Source: Odontesthes bonariensis
Taxonomy: Eukaryota; Chordata; Actinopteri; Atheriniformes; Atherinopsidae
Assembly: GCF_027942865.1 (NCBI RefSeq)
Contig: NC_134509.1
Coordinates: forward strand, 27,784,197-27,848,196
Length of the DNA: 64,000 nt
Reading direction: 5' to 3'
The position numbers and the translations under genes were made by a program. This document shows positions 1 through 9,929 of the stretch, piece by piece (the first letter of the stretch is position 1; every line of letters begins with the position of its first letter). The notes below the pieces were generated by a model. It saw only the letters and a program-made list of their open reading frames with translations. It made no database searches and had not been told where the DNA came from.

Positions 1-1258
1 CGTCAGATTATACCAGACTGCTGATCTTGAGGAAGGCCGGAGAGCCAAGAGTCTGTAAATGAAGTATAATGCATTTAAAGCTGGACTGTATAGCAGTTTC
101 ATCAGCAACACTTCCCCACTATATACATGCATGATATTTGCTATTTGCCCAAAATTGGACAGTACATCAAGTGAAGCATGATGTCAAAGTCCTTATGGAG
201 TCCCAGTTTTCTTATAACAAAATGTTTTGTCTCAGCAAATCTTATAATAATGAGTTATGAGCATAGTTGTCGTCAGCTCACGTCAGTGTCTGCAAGCACT
301 GCTTTTCACTGTTGTGTGTCCCATCTTTTCCTGTCAGGCAGAGAGGAGAAGCTGCAGCGCGATCCAAAAAAAAAAAGCAGAAAAATATGGAATCACTATC
401 GTTGGAGGGTGTTCATTCACCTGTTTTATTAAGTTAGATTTAAAAGAACTTCATAGATATGGCACCAAACCGTTTTATATAACAGCACAACAGCATTCTA
501 AATTTATACAAAATAGATAACTTCTGTAATTACATTTTCCAAACAGATAAAGGAAAAATCTGTGTCTCGTCTGTGAGATTCCTCTGACAAACGCAGACGA
601 TTTGATGAATTAAGATCCACCCTTAACCACGCGTCCGATCTGTTAATGTCACTGCAGTTCGGACTTGTGGCGGTTGGGTCTAACCCAGTGAGTTTGCTGT
701 CATGAGAGAGCGCTGCATTTCATGAATAGGCTGAAGTCTAAGAACCATTATTATTGACGTGTTGCCGTTTCTCGCCGGAGACATCCACTCAGCTGTTATA
801 CCCTTCTCTCCCTGCAGCCCTAGATGGAGTTCCTTTCAGCCTGCATCCAAATTATGATATCCAGGCCAATGGAAAGGTAGGGTTCCTATTTTCAACTAAC
901 TAAATGAATAGGTTGTAAAACTTTGCTTTAAGACACCGTTTCATTTTTCCCTCGTTTTCATCCCTTGTACAAATAAGTACTGTTTATGCTTTTCTGTGTC
1001 GTGTTGCTCATAGACCCTGCAGCTAAACTTCCAGTTAAACAACATTCGTATAAAGTCCCTTAATGACATTGAAAATGAGGTAGGTTTACATCTGATCTTT
1101 GATTTCTGCCGTGTCATTTTTGCCTCCGTGAATTGAAAACATACTCCCTTTTTTTTTTTTTTTTTTTTCAGTACGGTTACACGTTCGCCGTTGAGGAGTC
1201 TGCTGCAAAGAGGAACAGACCTTCAATCCCATCAGGAGGTGCCTCTTCAGATCAGTGA
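1..1258 (+). CDS. 3' end of an unrecognised multi-exon gene (partial)
   Basis: I do not recognise this protein. Four coding segments join with consistent phases: about 1-54 (donor GTAAAT), 818-876, 1014-1079 and 1172-1258 (TGA stop). Together they give roughly 87 C-terminal residues. The visible tail is rich in alternating hydrophobic and polar residues (LDGVPFSLHPNYDIQ, then LQLNFQLNNIRIKSLNDIEN), which suggests beta structure, and ends in a basic, Ser/Pro-rich tail. Introns after 876 and 1079 have clean GT-AG ends, and the last acceptor follows a long T tract at about 1149-1168. The segment at 1-54 is less certain, because another exon could lie between 55 and 817. The gene is on the same strand as tfap4. 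Its 5' part is outside the window. In human the gene beyond TFAP4 is GLIS2, which this does not resemble and which points the other way. Confidence 0.6.
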
Positions 1259-2000
1259 CCTTCGCACTGTGTCAAAACAGCAATATCCAATTTCTGTCAC
1301 CTAATTGTATCCGAGGGAGGGATTCTAGGGTAGCAACTTAAATCAGGGTACAGATGAAGGATTATCATGCCTACATTTAGGTTCATATAGTGAAGTTACC
1401 ATTTGAGAGATGAGATTGGCTATCACATTGTGTCTCGCGTTAAGTTCAGAATTCAAAATTTGAACGACTCGAAGTTACTTGCCAAAGATGAGGCCTGTTT
1501 GAAGAAAAATGAAAGGGCTAAAGATGCGGTTAGCTTTGGATCTCTAAAGCAACTGCAGCATTAAGCCAAATGTCTTTGCTTTTAGTTTCTTATTTTTCAA
1601 ATGTAGAATATTTGTATGCTAAAAATTAAGATGCACTTTGCCACTTAAGATGTCTTCTTCTTGTTATTTTGTATGTTTGCCTGTTACACATCTTGATGCT
1701 TTTCAATCAGCAACAGCAGAGCTGTGGATTCTGCTGTCTTTGCCAACCATGACAACACCTATATGTTGAATATGGTGCAATTCCTTGAAAGAATAGTGGC
1801 CTTGTGTCCAGTTTATATAATTCCCCGTGATTAATGTAATATTTTAAGGTGAATGGGAAGAAAGGGGAAAGTTTTTTTTCTGTTTTTTTTTTTTTTCTTG
1901 TCTTTTTATGTATGGCTGAGTATGGACCAAATATTTATCAGTGTTGAATTGTCTTTTTATGACCTTTAAAACAAACCTACTGCATGAAAAAATTAAAGTT
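1259..2000 (+). other. Probable 3' UTR of the left-edge gene
   Basis: No coding sequence is visible after the TGA at 1256-1258. An ATTAAA polyadenylation signal at about 1992-1997 is the best candidate for the transcript end, giving a 3' UTR of roughly 750 bases. The stretch is AT-rich with T tracts near 1873-1896. The assignment is inferred from position and signal only. Confidence 0.4.
1992..1997 (+). terminator. Candidate polyadenylation signal (ATTAAA)
   Basis: An ATTAAA hexamer in an A-rich context, followed within 40 bases by a GT-rich stretch (GTGTGTGCGTG). This resembles a cleavage and polyadenylation site for the left-edge gene. It is judged by eye. Confidence 0.35.
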
Positions 2001-2102
2001 CAAAGAAATAGTCATTTAGGTGTGTGCGTGCTTTTATGTGCTGTACATTAAACGTCCTCTATTTACACACTTTTTTAAGAGAGGTTTTAAGACTCGTAAA
2101 AA

Positions 2103-2400
2103 TCTATCAGAGCCCAGACCTCAACATTACTGAAGCAGTGTAGGATCATGTTGACAGAGAACGGAACAAAAGGCAGCCGACATCCAAAGAAGAGCTTTGG
2201 GATGTCCTTCAAGAAGCCTGGAGAACTATTCCTGAAGACTCCTTAAAGAAATGACAATAAAGCTCGTCGAAGAGGGTTCAGGCTGTGTTGAAGAATAAAG
2301 GTGCTCACACCAAATATTGACTTTGAAGCTGGTTAGAGTAGTACAAACTCCCTTTTTTACTTAATATACTGCACTTCTGTTTGCAAATGTTTTAGTAAAT
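2103..2400 (+). mobile_element. Tc1-like transposase C-terminal remnant
   Basis: From about 2109 the + strand reads through the C-terminal signature of fish Tc1-like transposases: SPDLN, a decayed catalytic-region motif, then DHVDRERNKRQPTSKEELW and VLQEAWRTIPEDSLKK. Further on come frameshifted remains of the usual ending (near KNKGAHTKY). An in-frame stop and frameshifts show it is dead. The N-terminal two thirds of the transposase and the left terminal repeat are missing. It sits between the left-edge gene and tfap4. Confidence 0.75.
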
Positions 2401-3017
2401 CACTGATTGTAATTCCTGGTAATGTATAAGGAACTGAGAGCAGCCTGAAGACTTTCACATAGTACAGTAGTTCTTGTGCATTAATCAGTCATTTAATTAA
2501 TTGGCCGATTCACAGTAAAATTAACTGTTATTGTGAGTGCTTTTTTTTTAAAAGAATAACACCAAACAGTTCCCTTATACTATCATAATGTGTCCTGTCA
2601 TTATGTTCTCCTCTCTTTGTTTGGAGTGTTAGATCCAGTTCTTTGGTCCAGTCAATTCCATTTTTTTACCCAAATAATAATTTTCTGATCTGAGACTGAA
2701 AATAAACAACACGTGCAGTTCTGTAATCAAGTGAGTGAAAACACTTGATAAACGTGATTTGCGCATTTGTTAAGAGGTACACAGAGACCATACCTGAGCA
2801 GTGGCTTAATTTTGCATAATCTCTCCTTTCAGGTCTCCTCTGTTGTTATTCTGCAGAGGACTTTGACACAGTCTGATGCAGTGTTTATATAAAACATCAG
2901 GATGTTGCTCACCGGTAGTGAATTTGCAGTACTGCAGTCACTGCTGCTCTGTCTGTTTGTTCTGTTTTCCGGAAAACGAGCTCTGATTCCAACCAGCTGT
3001 TTCCCGCCTCGCACAGA

Positions 3018-3093
3018 TCAGCTGCACACACACACACACACCAACACGCACTCGTAGTAGGCGGAGGCAAGAAGCCACACACACACACTGGAG
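3018..3093. repeat. CA-rich microsatellite, interrupted
   Basis: Short (CA)n runs at about 3026-3041 and 3075-3088, separated by mixed sequence, just upstream of the tfap4 first exon. Confidence 0.7.
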
Positions 3094-3303
3094 GGAACCC
3101 CATCAGCTGTAGAAAGCAACACAGCTTGAATTTACTTTTATTTTCAAACGCTTCCTCTCAGATTAAACTTGGAGTGGTGTTTATGATATGCGTCACTGAG
3201 CAGTCCAGCCAGATCTTTGCGATAAAAACGAACATCTCTTTTTCAGCGAAGTGGAGGGAGAAGGAAACAGAAAACACGAACTACAGAAGGTGGCTTTGAA
3301 AGC

Positions 3304-6300
3304 ATGGAATATTTCATGATGCCGACAGAGAAGATACCGTCCTTACAGCAGTTCAAGAAGACGGAGAAGGATGTTATCGGAGGTCTTTGCAGGTTTGTAG
3401 CATAAACTGTCCGTTTGTTATGGGACGATACCGCTCTCCTAAATGATCTTTCATGTGGCTGTAGCGTGTGCATGTGTGTGTGGTACGGGCTGGCTTCATG
3501 TAGCATGCTAGCTGTTAGCTTCGCTGCCATACCTTCTGCAGCTGAAAGCACGCTTGTGGAAACAAGCTGCTTGTTGTTCACTTTGCGGCTGTTGGCAACG
3601 ATGATATACGAGCTTATCCTACCCCGCGATTTTACGTCAGCTGGTTGGCTCATTTGTTACAATATGTGGAGCACGTTTCAGATAATTTCCCCAAGAAATA
3701 TGTAAATCAGCGAGGTGAAATCGAAACATTTGGGTCCGGATGGATACCAACCACGTGGTAGTTAATGTGTTCGCCGCCGTTTCGCTGCTACACGACAAAA
3801 TCACGCCTGTAACGACATAGTTTTTCACAAGATTGGCCGTTTACCCCCCAAGGGACCAATGAATAATTTATTAACACTTGTGTGAAAATGGGTTGCATTA
3901 GACTGGGCTTCGGCTCCAGTAGGCGCGTGTTTAAATGCAGCTCCGCACAGCAGCCATCGTTGTGTCATGTGCTAAAATTAGCTTAGCTTGGCTAACAAGT
4001 TGGATGTCACTGCGCACTTGTCTTTTTGACTGAGTTTAATGTGGGCTGGCTTCTTTAAACTCATTTCTTTTTAGCTCGTTCAGTAGAAGGGAAATGTCTG
4101 ATGTGTATTACGGCGGACACAAGTGCACATCTGTCGGTAGCAGGTCAATAACAAAGCGTTAGCTCGGCGCTAATGGTGGAAAGCATTGTTCTCCGCGGTG
4201 CCAGGGGGCCTGCTGTTGCTGCTGGCGGAGTCACATTTCACTGCTGCTGCTCTCCAGATGGGCTGAGGCGCCCCCTGGCGGACACGTTGAAAGCTCGCTG
4301 CTCCTGGCAACAACAGCTGACAGCAGCTGGTTTCTGCTCTGAACAACAAACCTCGATACCGCTCCAGTCTGAGGGGCAGATGTGGTTGTTTTTCCGTTCC
4401 CTTTGCTGATTAAAGACTCCAGATTTGTGACTACAAGCAGCAAATTCTGACTACCACGAACTAATTATTTTTGTAGCGGAGCAGGCAATATCATGAACGG
4501 TATGCAAAGGCTCATGTCACCAGAATATTTCTAGTTTTTATTGCTTTATTACGATGGTATTTCTCATTGTTTTTTTGTTTGTTTGTTTGTTTTTTTTTAG
4601 TTAAGTGTTGCACTACAGCTTTTAATGTCTACACAAAGCTTTGATGAAAAAACCACAAATGTTCATATCAAATATATTTTCAACCTGAAAACACACACCT
4701 AGAATGGGTTTTTAAAAAGGGGGAAAAGAAAGACGTATAATGGAAAATAATTCCAAATAAAAGATCCAGATCCTATTTTGAACTAATAGTTGATATATTA
4801 CACATTACCTGCTTGATGACATTCTATCATTGTATTCCTGAAATACCACCTGTATTTGTATTGTCACATATTTTTAATAGATATTTTGTCCGAGTTGAGT
4901 AGCTTTATCCTAAAAGACTAACTTAAGTCCTAAATATTGCTTTGCTCCTCAGTCAGTCATGAAGAAAGCTGATCCGCAAAGTCATAAATGCATTTCAAGC
5001 CTGTTTTGAGTAATTTCAAGTTTTGTTTTCTCAACTGCGGGTTTGACGATTATATTAACATAACTGCCTTGTACATATACAGTGTTGAAGTGAAACCTGA
5101 CAGTTTAGCTTTGGACTTCAAGCTGAGAGCATGGCTGCTTGTCAGCCTGCTTACGCGGGAGCTGCGAAATCTGCGTGAGCTGTGTCTTTTGTCTGAACTT
5201 TTGACTCAGTAAATCTTCCAGATCTGGTTTTTCGGGTCTGTCGTGGACATCACCGCCCATAATGGTTCACAGATTTTATTTTATTTTTTTTTCCACCCCT
5301 CTTTTGGTAAATATGACACAAGGTCTTAGCAGTATGACTTCTGACATCATTAGGTAGCGGGGGGTGAGGGGGCACTGAGTTCAGCCAAACTCAAAGGCCT
5401 CCGTGCAACTCGACTGGGGAATGTAAAGAGGTCGACGCTAAGAGTCAGTCAAGCCTCGGGCTTGATTATTGTAAGAGATTGCTGCCGGTTGTAGATTTTG
5501 AGATTTGTTTTGCGCCATTGTAACGCTCACTTGCAGACTTGTTGTGAGATTCTCATTTATCGTAGCTGCGATTTGTTCATGTGAAGATAAATTACGTGAA
5601 GTCTAGCGCTCAGAGAGCACGTCTTCTCTCAAGGACAATGCAAAATTTTGTAACTTCAACCAAATTGTATTCTGATCGCTATAATTATTTTGTTACAAAA
5701 GTTCTTCATCTCACTCAACCCCGAGTTTCATCGAATTCAGATGGGCAGTTTGGTCATTTAGCTAGAGAAAAAATATGACATTCCTCTGCCTCTGGGTTGA
5801 TGTCAGAAGTGAATTGCTTTTAAGTTGGGCCTTACCCTACATCTGTGGAAATGCAATTCATGTCTGTCCTTTTTGGTGTGTTGTCCAACTAACAAATATG
5901 CAAACTGTACAAAAACCCAACCTCGTGGCAGAGGTTAAATTGGCGATGTTAAGAGATGAAGACTTCAGGACAGACCGATGAACATCTCCCTCCTTTGATT
6001 TCTCTCAGCCTGGCAAACATCCCCCTCAGTCCAGAGTCGGCCCAGGATCAGGAGAGACGCATCCGCCGCGAAATCGCCAACAGCAATGAGCGCCGTCGTA
6101 TGCAGAGCATCAACGCTGGATTTCAGTCCCTCAAAACACTCCTGCCACACACAGATGGAGAAAAACTCAGCAAGGTGCTTCTTCTTTTTTTCCCCTTAAT
6201 GAGCACAGCGTGAGTTTATATCTGTCAAAATTTGATATCAAACTTAAATTTTGACAGGTATAACTTCTCTCTGAGCGTCAGGAACAGTGTCATAAAGCTG

Positions 6301-9300
6301 TATTGTGATGTGAATTCAGCTCTCGTTTTTATCCTGACTATCATCACTATTGTTTTGTACTGACTAGTCCACCATCAAATCTCTGACCTTTTTTTAAATT
6401 GCTTTTAATGTTTTTAATGTCTAATGTGTTTTTAGTCTACTATTATATATTGTTTTTCTGATTTTATGTTGTTTTTAAGTAAAGTGTCTTTGAGTATTTA
6501 GAAAAGCGCTTTTAAATAAAATGTATCATTATTATTATTGTCCCTGCCAGGCTGCCATCCTACAACAGACATCCGACTACATCTTCACTCTGGAGCAGGA
6601 GAAGACACAACTTCTGGCCCAGAATAACCAGCTCAAGCGCTTCATCCAGGTAGCTGCATGTGCCACCGTTCTTTGTAGATACAGACATATTTTATACAGA
6701 TATAGATACCTGTGCCTTGCATGAATAATTACACCTTGTTTAAGGTTTCCAAGCTTTTAGGTGGCTGGAGCTCTGCCTTGTTCTGCCTTGCCTTGTTTTT
6801 CAATCTCCTATTGAATAATTTGAGTATGACCTGCATAGTATACACAGATTGGGGTTTAACCTGGCAGAGTTTATACTACGCCTAAATCGAGTGAGTACAC
6901 TCTGTGTCGCCTCGGTCAGGACAACTCTCTTCTTTTGGGATTTATGGCATCTCGGAGGAAGAAGAGAAGCACAGCTGATCGTATTGTCCCAGGTGCTGAG
7001 AAATATGCTGCTCCAAAGAAACACAGAGGAAGCAAAACTTTCTCGCTCACTTCTCTTGATGCCTGTGGTCGGTGAGGCCCGTCAGTATGTTACAGAGGGA
7101 TGCTTCAACAACTGCAAACACGTGTGACCTTGTACAGATGGGCAGAACGGGCACATCAGAAATGTTTGTCAGATCTACCAGAGGGACATGATTATAATGC
7201 GCATTTACAGTTAGATCTGACACTTTCTTTTATATTTATACCAAGCTGCTGCTGTAGCAGACTTGCACATCACATTTGCCATTTGTTCAGTTTAATACGG
7301 GCAACGTGTCGTTTGTAAATGGAGAAGAAAATTCCACCAATCCGCTGAAAACATTCTATTCATCGCCCGTTTGGGTCAGTTTTATATCGACTTTTTGCCC
7401 CCCTTGACATCACAGGAGTTTGGCGGCTCATCACCTAAAAGGAGAAGAGCAGAAGAAAAGGATGAAGGGATTGGGTCTCCAGACACGCTGGAGGAGGAGA
7501 AGGTCGAAGAGCTGAGGAGGGAGATGTTAGAGCTGCGGCAGCAACTGGACAAGGAGCGCTCGGCTCGCATGCAGTTGGAGGAGCAGGTGAGCTGTGATGG
7601 CTATCAAATCATTTCTTTCAGTTGTGCAGGAGGTGTTTTAAAGCTTTTAGAGCTTTTAAACTCGGTCAGTACTGCCAGAATGAAGCAATTTTATTTTTTT
7701 TTTAAAGTACTTCACAACTCTAGTTCCTGTGTGTGATTGACGTCCACATATTAAGAACACAAAAGGCTCTTGTCCAGTGATCAGAACAGCAAACATTAAG
7801 ACACAACACAGTTCGTTGTGCTGACACATTTATCAGTACATCAGTCAGTTCCTGATAAGCCCACATACTGGATCTGCCTGAGCAGCAGGTTAAAACTAAG
7901 ACTGAACAGGTGCTATAGAAGGTCTCCCCTGAAAGCATGAGCTCTGTACGTGTCCACCTAATATAAAGGAATAAAGTCTCTTAAAGACAGAAAGTCCTTG
8001 TTGTGTGGTCCAAAAACAACCCAAATGTACAGTATGTTCCAAGACACATTACGTATTATGTCAAGCTTATTAATGTCTCAGCCTCAATGCAATACACACA
8101 AACAAAAGCAATCGGTAAAGAACTGATAAAGTTGTGGGTTCTTTGAAGGGGAAAAGGAAAATACATATATAAATAAAAACAAACTAATAATAATAATAAA
8201 TTAGAATAGAAGAAAATAAAGTAAAAGGGGGGGGGGGGGCTGATTTCAAATTCCAACAGTATCCCAGCCTTCTGCTTTAATATTATAATTTCCAAGAAAG
8301 TCACAAAATATGTACCAAATCTTCCAAAACTTGTCTAGCTTGCCTTTTGTGGTATAACTAATTCTCTCCAAAGCAAAATAAAAGCACATTCCTTTCAACC
8401 ACTGCGCCAAAACACAGGACACTTCTGTTTTCCATTCTTTGGCCAAACAACGCTTAGCCTCCAAATAACAAATATTCAGCAAGTGTTGTGCATTATTAGA
8501 GGGGGTAAAGTCTTCTGGATAGATGTGCAGTAGGCATAGTTTTGGTTTAAGAGGCACCTCTTCCTCGATGATCCGACTAGCAACCTCTGTCACTTTCTTC
8601 CAAAATGAAAAGGAATGTGGACACTCCCACTTACAATGAAATAAAGACCCTTTGCCATGTTTACATTTAAAACAGGTGTCTGGAATATTGGGATTAAATC
8701 AATGTAGCTTGGCTGGAGTTATGTATAGTCTATTCAACCATTTGTATTGTAGTAGTTTAGAATTTATATTTATGGTTTGTGACTGAGCTAAAGTATATGC
8801 TTCAGACCAGTCTTGAGTGATATCCTCCTGTAAGTCAGCTTTCCAAGCTTGAAGGATATTATGTGATGATTCTGAGGAATTACTCACAAGGAGGTTACTC
8901 ACAAAAACGGGATGTCTGTAGAATGCACTGGGAAAACACAACAACAAATGTTTTTTCTACGTCTGGCTAGCTTTGCTTCACCACACCGTTTCACCCTTAC
9001 ACAAACTATTGTTTTGGTTTTTAAGCTTTCACCAAATGGGAATCGGCCCACTTAGCATGCTCAGAACGTTCCGTCACTGGACAAATTTCCATCGAATTCC
9101 TTTCTGTGAATGGACTCTTTATAACACCGGGTTGTTTTTTTTTAGTATTGATGGAAAATGTAAAGGTGCTACTCTGCCTCATATCATAAAGGCGTCATCG
9201 TGAATGCTCTTGTAGGTGCGCTCTCTGGACACCCAGCTGCACCCAGAGCGTCTGAAGGTGATCACCCAGCAGGTGGAGGAGGAGCAGGCACTACTCCAGA

Positions 9301-9929
9301 GCCAGACACTTCTACGGCTACAGCAGATCCACGCCGCTGACAGGCAAACGCACAGTCCACAGGTCAGAAACGTGCACACACACACACACACACACACACA
9401 TCTTAGACACAGTTTGCAGACCTCATGTTGCTGCAGTTTGCAGAATGTTTGACTCCTTCACAAGTGTAATTAAGGTGTTGTCTGTTTTCCAGGGGCTGGC
9501 TCCTGCCTCAACCCACCACCCCACGGTCATCGTCCCAGCTCCAACACTAAGCCAGCACCCCCACCATCACGTCACCGTGGTGACCATGAGTCCGTCTGCC
9601 CACACCAGCACCGTTTCCACTTCCAGACAGAACCTGGACACCATTGTGCAGGTTTGAGCTTGCTTTGCTCTCTACAGGGAGGCCTCGTGGCGCTCCGTTG
9701 CTTCTACATAATCAGAGTGCGATCTCATCATTGCGCCGTAAAAACAGTTTGGTCTCCGTGTTTTTTCTGGCAGGCCATCCAGCACATCGAACGCACTCAG
9801 GAGCGAAGAGCCAGCGCCGAAGAGGAGCAAAGGAGAGCTGTCATCGTTAGCCCCACCCACGTCGCTATGGACACCGCCTGCTCAGACACAGACACGGACA
9901 CGGAGGGGGAGGACTGCTCGATGAACTGA
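3304..9929 (+). CDS. tfap4: Transcription factor AP-4 (bHLH-leucine zipper), complete
   Basis: Nuclear bHLH-leucine zipper factor. The family binds E-boxes of the CAGCTG type as a homodimer. Coding exons: 3304-3392, 6009-6174, 6551-6649, 7416-7586, 9216-9362, 9493-9651, 9774-9929, which join in frame to 328 residues (human is about 338). The N-terminus MEYFMMPTEKIPSLQQFKK is the family's. The basic region with NERRR lies at residues 45-62, the helix-loop-helix runs to about residue 105, and the first leucine zipper follows (LEQEKTQLLAQNNQLKRF). A second heptad-repeat zipper spans exons 4-5 (VEELRREMLELRQQL onward). A Gln/His-rich stretch comes next. The end is acidic (DTDTDTEGEDCSMN). The start has a strong Kozak context (A at -3, G at +4). 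Intron 4 carries an L1-like insertion and intron 2 a LINE tail just before exon 3. It lies directly upstream of srl, as in human. Confidence 0.95.
6390..6540 (+). mobile_element. Degenerate LINE 3' tail in tfap4 intron 2
   Basis: The sequence ends in the motif common to teleost CR1/L2-group LINE tails: a phrase like 'AGTGTCTTTGAG...AAAAGCGCTTTTAAATAAAATGTATC' followed by (ATT)n at about 6527-6539. The 5' limit is not clear. It ends about 11 bases before the splice acceptor of tfap4 exon 3 (exon starts at 6551). The family is recognised from memory. Confidence 0.5.
8056..8960 (-). mobile_element. L1-like (non-LTR) ORF2 C-terminal remnant
   Basis: Lies on the - strand inside tfap4 intron 4. 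Two open segments, 8947-8699 and 8593-8246, belong to one reading frame. Between them the frame reads FNPNIPDTCFKCKHGKGSLF and then HCKWECPHSFSFWKK, interrupted only by one TGA at about 8697-8699. This matches the Cys/His-containing C-terminal part of L1/Tx1-clade ORF2 proteins (CFKC...H-x-C-x-C-P), downstream of the reverse transcriptase. The endonuclease and reverse transcriptase are absent, so the copy is 5'-truncated, as is usual for L1. A poly-G run at about 8228-8240 interrupts the downstream part. No poly-T tail is visible at the lower-coordinate end. Confidence 0.7.
8228..8240. repeat. Poly-G tract
   Basis: A run of about 13 consecutive G within tfap4 intron 4, at the 3' side of the L1-like remnant. 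It may be an assembly or slippage-prone site. Confidence 0.8.
9376..9401. repeat. (CA)n microsatellite
   Basis: A perfect CA dinucleotide run in tfap4 intron 5, a few bases after the exon 5 donor. Confidence 0.85.
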
